Program-made: the position numbers and the translations under genes
NCBI RefSeq assembly: GCF_021018805.1
Contig: NC_086247.1
Coordinates: forward strand, 140,860,102 to 140,924,101
Direction: 5' to 3'
Length of the DNA: 64,000 nt
From: Prinia subflava
Lineage: Eukaryota; Chordata; Aves; Passeriformes; Cisticolidae
Shown: piece by piece, positions 1 through 10,442 of the stretch
How positions within the stretch are numbered: position 1 is the first letter of the stretch
How the letters are laid out: the number at the start of each line of letters is the position of its first letter
The notes under the pieces: model-generated
What the model was told of the DNA's origin: nothing
The model's database searches: none
What the model saw: only the letters and a program-made list of their open reading frames with translations

Positions 1-557
1 AGGGAAGAACCCCGCTTTGTTCTGTTTCTCTTTTTACATGAGTATTGGACTCCGTACAACTGTGTGCAACCTGGTTAACATTGTATTCTTCCTTTTTCTT
101 ACACTAAGGAAAGGATTGTTAGTGCTAGACAACTCTCTTGCTTTGTCTTGGTGTCCTGGTTTTTGTTTTCTGAGAGTCTATAAGCAACTTATTTTTAAGA
201 ATATTTTAAAACAACTTGTATGTTACTATTGAAAACATCACTTTTATGTGACTAGGAGCTAGTATTTTTTCCCCCCATATTTAAACTATTTTAGTAGAGT
301 TAATATTTCTGGAAACATAGAGATAAAATGTGTTGAACGCTGCTTTTTGTCTGTTGTATGTATGGTATATACTACACAACAGGCTTTATATTTGTAGAAA
401 TCAGTATTAAGAGTACCTAAGTTTTATTGTACAATTAAGCCATAAGCAAGGAGAGGACCAGCAGTCCTATAAGACAATATTTATTTCATGTTTTTTAGCA
501 TGAGTTATGTCTTCCTGTTGCCTAACTTATATTTTTCTTTTTGTTTTTTCTGTTTAG
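1..557 (+). other. CREM: CREM intron (3' part) upstream of the Q2 exon
   Basis: AT-rich, T-rich intron sequence that ends in a polypyrimidine run and a TTTAG acceptor at 553-557. No earlier CREM exon was recognised here, so the kinase-inducible and Q1 exons must lie upstream of the window. The short open frame at 17-232 resembles no CREM exon. Confidence 0.75.
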
Positions 558-701
558 TTACCATATCTCAAGGTGGTACAATTCAGACTGTGACAAATTC
601 CGGAGCTCCTCAGCCAGGTGCTACCATTGTGCAATATGCAGCACAGTCATCTGATGGCACACAACAGTTTTTTGTTCCTGGAAGCCAAGTTGTTGTTCAA
701 G
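558..701 (+). CDS. CREM: CREM exon encoding the second glutamine-rich (Q2) activation domain
   Basis: A 144-nt exon between a TTTAG acceptor and a CAAG|GTATAT donor, starting and ending in phase 1, so it can be skipped without a frameshift. It encodes TISQGGTIQ, then NSGAP, ATIVQYAAQ and FFVPGSQVVVQ, the hallmarks of the CREB/CREM Q2 domain. In family members this domain contacts the general transcription machinery and turns CREM-alpha/beta type repressors into CREM-tau activators. Mammalian CREM, recalled from memory, has about 15 more residues between GGTIQ and TNSGA, around a VQGLQAL hydrophobic cluster; in this DNA GGTIQ is followed directly by TVTNSGA. Skipping the next 8 kb to the 8,596 exon keeps frame: CAA-G joins CT-GCC to give Q-A-A-T-G-D-M. 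Confidence 0.95.
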
Positions 702-3700
702 GTATATTTTTTTTAGTCTACTCCATTTTCACTTTTTCATATTAAACAATTTTCCTTAAAAGGTTTCTTATTTTATGTTGACATTATTGCGTTATTAAGT
801 AAATTACTCATAGTAAGATGAAAGAGTCTTGGATTCAGGTTCTCTGCTCAGCTACTATGCTTGGTTAAAAAGAATGAAGTAGCAGCATAACATCACTTTC
901 TGCTTTGGATTCTCCTGTCCACACTTTGAGACATGTTTAATTGGAATAAAGGTACTATGACAGACTGAAGTGAGATGCTGAAGGTGTACATCATTTAATA
1001 CATGAAACTAATTTGGTTTTTACAGCTGTTAATGTTAATAAAACACACATTCTGACGATTTGGGATATGTTTAGGGCAGAATTTCTTTGCGGCTTATGGC
1101 TCTTGCAGTTACTAGAAAGCAGATCCTTTACTGAAGCTAGTTTTCTCACAGAGGAACACTTTGAAGGTCCTACAAAGTGCACACATGATGTGATGAAAAC
1201 CTTTGAAAATGGGAGAGAGATTTCTATATGGAGACACTAAATTAATAGCTGTGGAGGATATACAGAATTAAAAAAAAAAAAATTGACACAGAGAAATAGG
1301 GAGGGAGGGCGGTATGAGTCCTTTCTTAAGCCAAAACAGCTATATGAAATAAGCCATGAGAAGAGCTAGGAAGGATTTAGATATGTATTCCTGGAGTGGA
1401 TGAGGGTCATCAAATAAATGCTGAAATACATCATTGACCCAAGACCTTCCAGAGGCATTTCAAGTGCTTTAAGACTATAAGATGAAAACACCGTAGCCAA
1501 ATGTTACTTTTTATTGTTCAGAGGATATTGTTACAAGTTCCCTAAATGCTATTATGAATACATTCTTAAGAAAGCTTTAAGACCTAAATTTGTATGTCCC
1601 CCAAACCAGTTTCCCACTCCAGTACTGCATGTTTTTCTGAGTATGAGTCTAATACATTTTCTGTGTGTGCCTGCACATCCCTTAAATCAGAGGCCATCTC
1701 CATCTCTCCAGGTTAACTGCAGTGTTTTGTAGGTATTGCTTTGATTCTTCAGAGTTTTGGCATTGGGGCGGAAAGAACAACTCCTCAGCTGTTTCCTAAA
1801 ACTTCCCAAATCTGTGAAGAAGCACAGCATTTGTGGATTTTATGTGGCAGGATTTCAGTCCTTGGGAGTTCCATTTGACTGATTTTCCTTTACAGACTTC
1901 CCATTACAGAGCTGTTCTCTGACAGGGCTACTCAGTCTCAGCAAGGGGCTCCACAAGATGCAATTGCCCATTAAGTGCTTTGCCTGTGTTGAAAACTCTC
2001 AAAATGGATTCAGAGACAGTTAATGAATACCTTCTATACTATGTTTCTAGAAGCATCCAGATACTTTTTACTAAATTGATTTATTCTCTGTCCATGCTCA
2101 GAGAAGTTTATATCCCAGAATTTTCTATTCCTTTGGTTCAAAGTCCAGTGCTTTAGTGAGCCTCATAGCTGTTAACACAGAAGAAAAATGGGACATAACA
2201 TATACAGGGAAAGGTACAAAGCAAACAGTAAGTGAGCATGATCTTGGAGATGATGAGAAGATAAAAGGCTTCAACTTATTCTACATGCTATTGATATTAG
2301 AAAACGTTTAGAAAGAAACAAACCCTCTATAGTAAAAAAGAGATGTATAAAAATAGTGTGAAAGCACTTGAAGATTTTTATAGTAATAGAATTTTATGTA
2401 GGCAGCAAATTTGAGTTAATCACGATGGAGTGAGACAATGGAATAAGTTGAATATTCACGTGTCTGAAATGTCCTTACTACAGGTCATCTTGCCTATGCT
2501 AGAAAGTCTGATGGAATACAGGTTATGAACATTTGTCATTTATGTGTATTTTGTGGTTTACTGTTCACGTAATATTGTGGTAGCAGAGATTATAATAGAA
2601 AAATTATTCTACTTAGTAATCTTACCACTTACATGTGTATTTTTATAATCATTTTGGGTAGGCAGCATATTCTTTTTCTTAATCATAGAAGAAGAAAAGA
2701 ACATCATAAATATCTGGAAGCAGAAAAGATCTGTTTCAGATGCTTTTTCATAATCTTTCAGGTATCAATATGTATTGATTTTTTTTCTAAAGTATTTGCT
2801 AATGAATCTCATATAGTAATGGGTAAGATCACATAAACCCTGTGTTTGGTATTTTCTGATATCCTATGGTGTGGAAAAAGACTAGGATAAAAGTGCCAAA
2901 TGCATTGATCCAATTGAGTGACATTGAATTTGCTACAAGTTTACCTTTGTAGGCAAAATGAGAGGCAGTTCTAATGTCTGGGCAGTTTCCTAATATATTA
3001 AGGGTTAAAGATTTTTTTTTTGCTAGCTGAAGAAGGAAGTGTTTGACTATTAGTGAAAATGACTGCAGAAAAGTTATATAAAAATCATTCTTTTGGGATC
3101 TATATGTGTTTTCATTATATTGTTAGTGATATTTGAAATATCCAATATGGCTTGAATTCCTTGTGCTTTAGTTCCGATCTTCTGTACATGTGATCCTGAA
3201 GTGGTCCTGTAATCACAGAACACTCCTGTAAACACAGCATGTAAGACACAGAACATCAGTGCAAACATTGATGCTTCCACTGCTGCCATCCAGCACAGTT
3301 TCACAGTTGATAATTACCAATCTGAATTTATTACAAAGACCTTAGAAGTTTTCTGTGCCCTACATACAAACTGGTGCTTGGACTCTTGGTCTGAAACTAA
3401 TTTCATTTGCAGTGATGTAAATAAGGAGTAACTCTCTTAGAGCTGAGGTTTTTGTGTTTTTTTTTTTTAATTTATATTTACAAACTAAGTTAACCAGATC
3501 TCTCGGACCTATTTTGAAAACAGATGGAAGGGGGAAGAGTTAGCCTTTACCCAGAGTTACTGTTCTGCTTACTACAGCATCTGAAATCACTGGCATTAGA
3601 TTGACTTTGTTGGAGTGTTCCTAAATAATTTCTGAAGCTTTTAACTGAAATTAAATGAGTGGGTTGTGGGTTTTCCTGCAGTGCGAGGAGCCCTAGCCTT

Positions 3701-4079
3701 TCATTTACCTATTTGTTACAGCTTATTAAGCTTTCCTGTCTTGCATGTCTGTCCAGCAGAGTTCTCTGCCTTCTAGTGGAACTGTTCCAATGAAAACAAC
3801 GGCATGTCTATTTTAAATTTCCTTATTTTCTATCCAGTCATGACTTTATCATTTGGATTCATTCATGAATGCTAGAGCCACGTTTTAATTTCTGTCAGTT
3901 AGTGCTGTGAATTTTCAGGTCTTTCTTAGCAGCCTGCTTTGTGGTGAGTGCTTTCTGTAGCTTTATGAATAATTCAGGGGAAAAGAACAAAGATAGGATT
4001 ATAGCAATATGGAAGAGGGAAAGAAGCAGGTTTACTGGAAAAGGAATTCTTTGGGCTGCAGTTTCAGTGAGCTGTTCCA
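702..4079 (+). other. CREM: CREM intron between Q2 exon and ICER promoter
   Basis: About 3.4 kb of AT-rich intron. No coding exon, known repeat family or structured RNA was recognised. It holds only short homopolymer runs, such as the A run near 1270, and a G-rich stretch near 1300-1312. Open frames here are short and show no family resemblance. Confidence 0.6.
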
Positions 4080-4156
4080 GTGATGGAGCATGTTAATGAC
4101 AGTGGTAAGCAAGTGAGGTCATTGTGATGTCAGTGCTCTTGCTTGTAATCCTGCAC
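4080..4156 (+). promoter_or_regulatory. CREM: Intronic ICER (P2) promoter with CRE-like CARE sites
   Basis: Directly upstream of the ICER first exon is a cluster of CRE-related octamers: TTAATGACAG at 4093-4102, TGAGGTCA at 4114-4121 and TGATGTCA at 4125-4132. The last two overlap end to end with a 3-nt gap, as in the paired CARE elements described for the mammalian P2 promoter. The family's P2 promoter is induced by cAMP through CREB and then repressed by its own product ICER, giving a transient pulse. None of the sites is the perfect TGACGTCA palindrome. No clear TATA box is visible, and the transcription start (about 4,140-4,160) is inferred only from exon position. Confidence 0.75.
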
Positions 4157-4231
4157 ATGCTTGGTAGTTTGGAACAGTTCATGCTGAGCTCTGCTAGAGG
4201 AGCAGCACAATCGTGTGTGCAGAAGTGGATC

Positions 4232-4256
4232 ATGGCTGTAACAGGAGATGAAACAG
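4232..4256 (+). CDS. CREM: ICER-specific first coding exon (MAVTGDET)
   Basis: ATG at 4232 begins MAVTGDET, the known N-terminus of ICER (inducible cAMP early repressor), followed by a single G and a GTAAAA donor at 4257. The phase-1 end fits the 8,596 exon, giving MAVTGDET-AATGDMP. ICER lacks the kinase-inducible and Q domains and keeps only the bZIP, so it acts in the nucleus as a dominant repressor of CRE-driven genes. The ATG has a strong context (A at -3, G at +4). Two upstream ATGs at 4157 and 4181 are in the same open frame but in weak context, so an N-terminal extension of 25 or 17 residues is conceivable if transcription starts far enough upstream. Confidence 0.93.
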
Positions 4257-4861
4257 GTAAAATTTTGTTAGCCTTTGACATGGTATTTTTGTATGTCTGT
4301 GCAGTGTTTAGTTAATATTTGTGACGTTTTCTTTTGAACCTGTTGCTGCAATTCTTTCATCTATCTAAAAGTCATACAAATAGCTTCTAATTATGTTTAC
4401 TTACTGTAGGATTCCAGATAATTTTAACAGTTTTGCTTGGGAGAAAAAACCAAAAAAATCACTGTTAGTGCATGAGTTCTTGCACAGATTGATTCAGCAA
4501 CTATTCTTTATTGTTTGATGCAGGATTTTGCTGAAAACAATCCACTACTCTACTTTTACATTTTTCTTTGTTGTGGCGATAGTCATATATGTTACTGCGT
4601 TTATAATTGCTTTTTGTTTTGTAAAAATGACAACTGCCTTTTTTATTGAGCAATAGACGCTACAAATTTGATAGCCATGAGCTTAAGCCTAGCTGTATAG
4701 AAATTGTTTCAGCAGTGTAAATCAACCCTATACTTCCATTATTAAAAAAAACACTGAATGGAAACAAATTTGAGGGCAATAATTGAAGTATTGTAAAGCC
4801 TGCTTGTTTTCTCCTCCGCTGTTAAAATGGTCTGTTCCTCAGCTAATTGAGTTCAAAAGAC

Positions 4862-5095
4862 TGACGTCATTGGATTTCCTGGAATCGTGTTGCAGTAGGG
4901 AACTGGAAAAGTTAAACTCCAAACAAGATACACATTGACGTCAGCCCCAAGTCATGCTGCGAATTTAGTCAGTTCCTTTCTGCCTCGTCAATCGCCTCGG
5001 GCAGCTCGCTAACATTAACTGCTTCCGTGCCGCTTGCTACGTGCTGCTGCTCGGTTGTTTCATTAATCCAGCGATAAGTATCTTCTGCAGGTCGA
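4862..5095 (+). promoter_or_regulatory. Candidate second intronic cAMP-responsive promoter or enhancer
   Basis: Two perfect TGACGTCA palindromes lie at 4862-4869 and 4936-4943, 74 bp apart. The following 150 bp are unusually rich in CpG for this intron (about a dozen between 4937 and 5093, in contexts such as TGCGAA, CTCGTC, TCGCCTCGG and TTCCGTGCCGC). No TATA box is seen. Perfect CREs plus local CpG retention are typical of a CREB-bound promoter. I recall a report of a second intronic Crem promoter in mouse producing small ICER (smICER) downstream of P2; this could be the avian counterpart, but that equivalence is inference. Weak donors such as CAG|GTCGAT (5089) could join to the 8,596 exon. 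Confidence 0.55.
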
Positions 5096-5461
5096 TGTTT
5101 TTAATGCTCAAAGGGATAATGATTCATGCCTTGTGTAGCCAGTTTAGTGGTGAAGTTAAAAACCCTTTGATAATCAAGCCCCACCATTATGACTCACAGA
5201 GGGGGGGGAATAGGCATCCAAATACATCGGGCATTTTTTCTCCTGGGTAGTCACTGAAAGAACTCGCGTGCAGGGATGCTCTCTAGTGTTCAGCAAGTTA
5301 CTTTTTCCAAATGGTGGTTGCTTTTTTAATTTATTTTTTTAAAGAAAGCAGTTTATTGTTTTCACTAGTTGTCTTTTGCCTTTCTTAATTTTCTTTTTGT
5401 AAGTCTCAACTAAAAGCTTCAGGTTTGCAATGTCTTTTTACTCCCTTGCATTTTGAGGAGT

Positions 5462-5511
5462 AAAAAAAAAAAATACATATATGTATATATATGTATGTAC
5501 ATACACATATA
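5462..5511. repeat. A-run plus AT/TG alternating microsatellite
   Basis: A run of A's followed by alternating purine-pyrimidine sequence built from TATATG, TATGTA and CATACA words. It is a simple repeat within the CREM intron and probably length-variable. Confidence 0.8.
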
Positions 5512-6996
5512 GCTGAGTCTGTGTGTTAGGGAAATGCACCAGCTCCAGGTTTGTTGCCTTCTTAACAGTCTCAGTTCTGCTTCTGGTACCTTAGGAATTA
5601 CGTTAAACCTTTGTGAAGTGTCATTAGAAACAGCCATAGAAGTTTGTCAATCTGGATGAAGTGTGTGTGACATTTGTCTCAGATGCTGAAATGGAAGGTG
5701 TGCTTCACTGTAATATAGATACATAACTAGGCTTAAAATAACTTTGAAAAAAAGAGTTTATTCTACTCTGTTTAAAGCCCCTTTCATCTTTCTAAAGGTC
5801 TTTTCTGGGGAAATCAGTTACAATGTAATTTCTTGAGATAATGTACAAAACATTTTTCAGTCTTTGAAATACTTTTGGCAATGATATATCATAAAAATAG
5901 ATTATTGCACAGCTAAAAGATACTTTGTCCATGCTATGCTATGCTTTCTTCTTGTTTCTAAACTACAGTGTCTGGATTTTCAAGGTCTGTATCACCAGAA
6001 TAGTTACATATCTATCTGTGTTTCTGTGCTGGCAGGTTTATAAGTGAGACAACTGTCAGGCAGAGACTGCCAGTGCTGGGACCTGCTCAGACTAGAATAC
6101 TTACCAGTGGTGTTTGCTGATCCCAGCTGAGATAGGGACTTTTGTTAGGTCTTGCTGGAGGTACATGATCACACTGAGTCCTCTGTACAAAAGCTGCAGT
6201 AAGTCCTGTTTGCTGCCATCTGAGTATAAATCTGACACAGACAACAAAGTAGTTGGTCTTGCCAGGCTGAGGTGATCTAGATTGTGAAGCTTTCCCCATG
6301 ACTTGATCTACAGAATGGTTTGCTTGGATTTCTGATTCATTGTAGCTAAGGCAAACTAAGATAACATCTGTTTAATACCTAGTGATGAGATAGAAAAAGA
6401 TAGTTCTTGCCATAGGATCTGTAAGATATATGTAATGTGGCCAGCATAAAGGTGAGCCTGAGGAGTTGCTAAAATTCCATGTTTATAATTAGTGAGCTGA
6501 GGTGTCATTCTATTGACGTGACTGGGACTGCTAAGAAATGTGGAGCACTTAAAGGGTTAAGCAATTCCCCTGTAGATGTACAAGATGACCAAGCCCTGTG
6601 TTCATAGCAGCTGCCTGTCAGTGCTCACAGGGCTCTTCTGGGCTGATTTCTCCCTCCCTCCCTCCCACATCCCCGGGGGATTATCCAGGTCAGTTCACTG
6701 GTCCAGTTCATCTTGTAATTCCACAAACACTTTTACCCGCAGGACTGACGGGGGGAGGTGCATGGGGCTTAAGCTGATAATGATTTCAGGACATGTCTGT
6801 AGAATTGTAGTCTAAAGACAACTTGATTCTATTGGTTTGTTTTGAATTAGTGAAGCACTTGCATTAATATAGTAAGAATAATAGCACATTTTTATTAAAT
6901 TTAATCTTTTCCCCCCTATAGTTAACTGGTTTTTTTTAAGTGCTTAACTTGCCAGCCTCCCCAAGATGTTTTTGCCTGCATTTTATTTTTCCAAGT

Positions 6997-7533
6997 TGTC
7001 CTAGTGTCAGCTAAGATAGTTAATTTTCTCCCTATTACCTGGTACAGTGCTGTGTTTTGGTTTTAGGATGAGAGAGATGTTGGTAGCACACTCTTGGTTT
7101 GGTTGTTCCTCAGCAGTACTTGCACTAAGTCAAGGACTTTCCAGCTTCTCATGCTCTGACACTGAGTAGGCTGGGGGTGCACATGAAGCTGAGAGGGATT
7201 ATAGCGAGAACAGCTGACCCCAAAGAGCCAAAGGGATATTCCATACCATAAAGCATCATGCTCATCATATAAACTGTAGGGAAAGGTGCCTGGCCACAGG
7301 CTGGGCATCAGTTGGTGAGTGGTGAGGAATTACTTTTAATTTGCATCAATTATTTTTCTTGGTTTTATTTCTTTTTGTTATTTTCCTTTACATTATGTTT
7401 ATTATTTTATTTACATCAAACTTTTCCCATCTCAACCTATGAGTTTTCTTACCTCATCCTACACTGGGAGCTGTGTGGGTGAACAGGTGACTGTGTGGTT
7501 CTTACTTGCAGGCTGGGGTTAAACTATGAGACA
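6997..7533 (+). mobile_element. Solo LTR of an avian endogenous retrovirus, sense to CREM
   Basis: The element starts TGTCCTAGTGTCAGC and ends AAACTATGAGACA, i.e. TG...CA termini. It carries internal landmarks of a songbird-type LTR family: the CAAGGACTTT(C) and AGCTTCTCATGCTCTG block, GCTGACCCCAAAGAGCCAAAGGGATATTCCATACC, split here into known words, then a TATAAA box at 7268-7273. Downstream are a T-rich stretch and TCTCAACCTATGAGTTTT near the 3' end. The element at 23,639 shares the terminal TCTCAACCYATGAGTTTT and GGGTT(T)AAAC blocks, so both look like the same family. No clear target-site duplication was found (CAAGT before, TATTT after), suggesting age or imperfect ends. No retroviral coding region is present. 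Confidence 0.75.
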
Positions 7534-8595
7534 TATTTTTCCATTATTTGAATAGTGCTTTAAAGAATTAAAGTATAAACTAAATGTAACATAATAGTCC
7601 TTGAAACATCAGCTATATACAGTTGCTTTCATGACAAAATTTGAAATTTTGTTTTATGATACTATAGAATAGTTATGCAAAGGAATAGATAAATACTTGG
7701 TTAGAATGTAAAGAGGAACGTATTTTTTGTTTGCTTTTGTTTTCTGTTAGACAAGACACAAGCACTTAGAACTTCCCCAGTGTTTTTGAGGTACATCATG
7801 TAGGGACAAGTACGTCTGAAATGAAGAAGTGACGTGAGACTGTCAGAAAGGTGTTGGTTTCAAGTCACGTCAGATCAGCGTTTAGCTTGGGGAGAGTACA
7901 AAACTGCTAAGCTCAGGAGCTCAATCTGAACTTTTACCCTCTGATTTACTGTGCAGCTACACCCCTTCCTGTGCAACCTCCATGCCTCCTGTTGTTTGCT
8001 AATGCTGCAGCATCCCACGTGTGGTCCTCTTGCCCAGGGAATAAATGCTTGTACATCCTGAGCACTTGTCTGTTCCTTTTCATTGTAGCAACAGCAGCTC
8101 TCACTCGTTATCCAAGGGTTGCCAAACTGCTGTTGTAAGAGGAGGAGAGGCTGTAAAGCTGGTACTGTTGCTATCACAAGGAAGAAGGAGAAAGTTGTCT
8201 TCTGAAGCAAATTGAGTCCTGTACAGGGAGAACAGGGTAGCATATAAACCTGAGTGGCTGCAACAGCAGGACCCTCTTTTTGTGGGATTGTGCAAACAGG
8301 AAGTAAGTGTCACTGCTCAAACTGTTTCTCAGACTGCTTTCCCCATGCTGTCTAAAGAGAGCCATGTGGAAGTTTTCAGTCTGGCTGGCTAGTGGGGCCA
8401 CATGCTAGAGCAATTCAGATACTTTACAGTGTGGAAATAAACACTATTAAGATAAAAAATATAGTTGTGTCATTACAGCCCTGTGAAATAATTTATGTAT
8501 CTGGGATCCTGGATAAATAATTGTCAGAAATCTGTTATTTTCAGATATACCTTCTTTTTTTGCCATACATTTTAAAATATGTTTCTTTTATACAG

Positions 8596-8752
8596 CTGCC
8601 ACTGGAGACATGCCAGCTTACCAGATTCGAACTCCCACTACTACCTTACCTCAGGGAGTGGTTATGGCAGCCTCGCCAGGGACTTTGCATAGCCCTCAGC
8701 AAATGGCAGAAGAGGCAACACGCAAGAGGGAGCTGAGACTTTTGAAAAATAG
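8596..8752 (+). CDS. CREM: CREM exon H: pre-bZIP region and start of basic domain
   Basis: A 157-nt exon between a TACAG acceptor and an AATAG|GTAAGA donor. It begins in phase 1 and ends in phase 2. It encodes (A)ATGDMPAYQIRTPTTTLPQ, then GVVMAASPGTLHSPQQMAEE and ATRKRELRLLKN, followed by the first two bases of an Arg codon. This is the shared exon of all bZIP-containing CREM and ICER isoforms. The terminal RKRELRLLKNR is the start of the DNA-contacting basic region. Mammalian CREM/CREB read RLMKNR here, so Leu replaces Met at one normally conserved position (TTG for ATG). The SPGTLHSPQQ segment resembles a mammalian phosphorylatable Ser region. Confidence 0.97.
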
Positions 8753-10442
8753 GTAAGACTATATAATAGTTCATAGTCAGTATTGCAAACCACTCCCTCT
8801 CCTCCACAAACATTATAGTAAAGTTTTCTTCCTAAAGTCATGAGCACTGCCTGTAATTGAAGGGAAGGCAGGGAATTCTTTGTCCGTCATCCCATGTCCT
8901 TCTAGCATAAGTATTGCTTGTTAACTCTGGGAGATTAGAGTTGACCTTATACCCATGGATTTTTAGTTTGAAAATACTAAGTGATTCAGAAATCAATATC
9001 TGATAATTTTTGTGATGATCTAGAGTTATACTTTTTGTTAAATTTTACTTCCTGTCCTTTCCCACTACTGACAATATAATGACCAGTAAGGGCTTTTTCA
9101 TTTTAAAACATCCCAGCAAAGAACTGGTTAGGAAAGTACCTGAGGATCTCATTTGCAGCTGTCAATTAATGATGCTGTGAAGAGGACTTACTCAAAGAAG
9201 GAATGATAATTACAGACTTTCCTAAATACTTGGCTACTGGGATGAGATACTTTGCAGTGCCCCTGTCATTTTGTGAGGCATATTGTGTGAAGTTGCTGTA
9301 TATTTTTTAATTAGTTGTCATGAACTTGACTGAATGCTGTAAATGTCAGTCTTTCTCTGTGCACTCTTGCTATTCTTAGGGGAGTCTGTCTTTTTAAAAT
9401 GTGTAGCCACCTCTGTCACTGGCAGATTAAGAGTAGAAATAGTCCGCTCTGCAGATCTCTAATACACTGCTAACAACTTGTCTTATGATTGAATTAATGG
9501 TATTGCTTTGCTCTCATGCCTGTCCTTTATTTTAAATTACTTATGAGGATCACTGCATTGTTGTGCCTCCTTTTTGTTTCTTCTCTCTTCAGTTTTAAAA
9601 CTAGTGCCTGTGCTATAGCTCATAACCTGTAGGAATGTTAGCCTCTCAATTTGATAGTTTATCATGTTCCAAGGTGGTAAGGAAGACTCCTTACTTCTAA
9701 TATCTCCGTACTTCTAATATTTCCTCTGGATCTGAATACTTGTTTAGTCACATGCTTCTGAACACACTAGCCAAAGCATTTAGCTCCAATGTAAGAGACT
9801 TTTGAGCAGCCTACAAGAATGACTTCAGGCTATCATTTGCCAAAAACCACAGACTCATGTGGCTGAAATGTGCTCAGGCAGCCAGTTCTGAAATGCTAAT
9901 AAATTATATTTGTTTGGATTTAAATTGTACTGTACATTGTTACAACATGTTGTAGGTTTTTGGGTTCATGTAAGCTTGGCATCTAGTTTTTTATCTGAAA
10001 AGATTAGTGTTATGTTTGTGTTTTCTGAAAGTATATTCTCTGGGTTTGGTTTTAAGATTTTGATGGCAGAAGACACTGCTCCTGATAAACACACAAAATA
10101 GAATATGACTGGAGAAGAAATGCTGCTTTCCATCCTAATCTTTAGTACGATGCAAGTCAATACATTATCATTTACTCCCTGTTTTTCTCAGTTCTTCTGT
10201 GTATTGGTTCCATCTTTGTATTTGGTGATGCTGGATGCCTTTCAAGTTCTAGATGTTTTGGATTATATTTTAACTATGTTACTGCTTTTGGCTGTTATCC
10301 AATGTTCTGTTTGTGCAATCCAGCAATTGGTGGTGGTGGTTGTTGTTATTGTGGAACCACAGGGATTGCAGGTAATTGCATTTATCCAGTCTTTGCCATA
10401 TTGTGGCTGTTCCTGTAGTCATTTGCCTTGTATTGGTTCCAG
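8753..10442 (+). other. CREM: CREM intron between exon H and DBD I exon
   Basis: A 1.7-kb intron with a strong GTAAGA donor and a GGTTCCAG acceptor. No further exon, repeat family or RNA gene was recognised. The open frame that runs into the DBD I exon from 10,105 is intronic sequence upstream of the acceptor and not an alternative start with any family resemblance. Confidence 0.7.

Larger units (their letters stand above)
4257..8595 (+). other. CREM: CREM intron between ICER exon and exon H
   Basis: About 4.3 kb intron. It contains two perfect CRE palindromes with a CpG cluster (4862-5095), CRE-like octamers at 6514, 7830 and 7865, and a sense-oriented LTR (6997-7533). An AT/TG-alternating microsatellite lies at 5462-5511. 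A 9-bp-arm inverted repeat, ACAAAATTT/AAATTTTGT, sits at 7634-7652. The 12-codon gamma exon that mammals have here (beginning DEETELAPSH) was not recognised by eye. Confidence 0.7.

Noticed and set aside
7875..8401. Three overlapping minus-strand open frames (up to 122 codons)
   Set aside because: No resemblance to known proteins, within a CREM intron, mutually overlapping, and no splice signals supporting an antisense gene.
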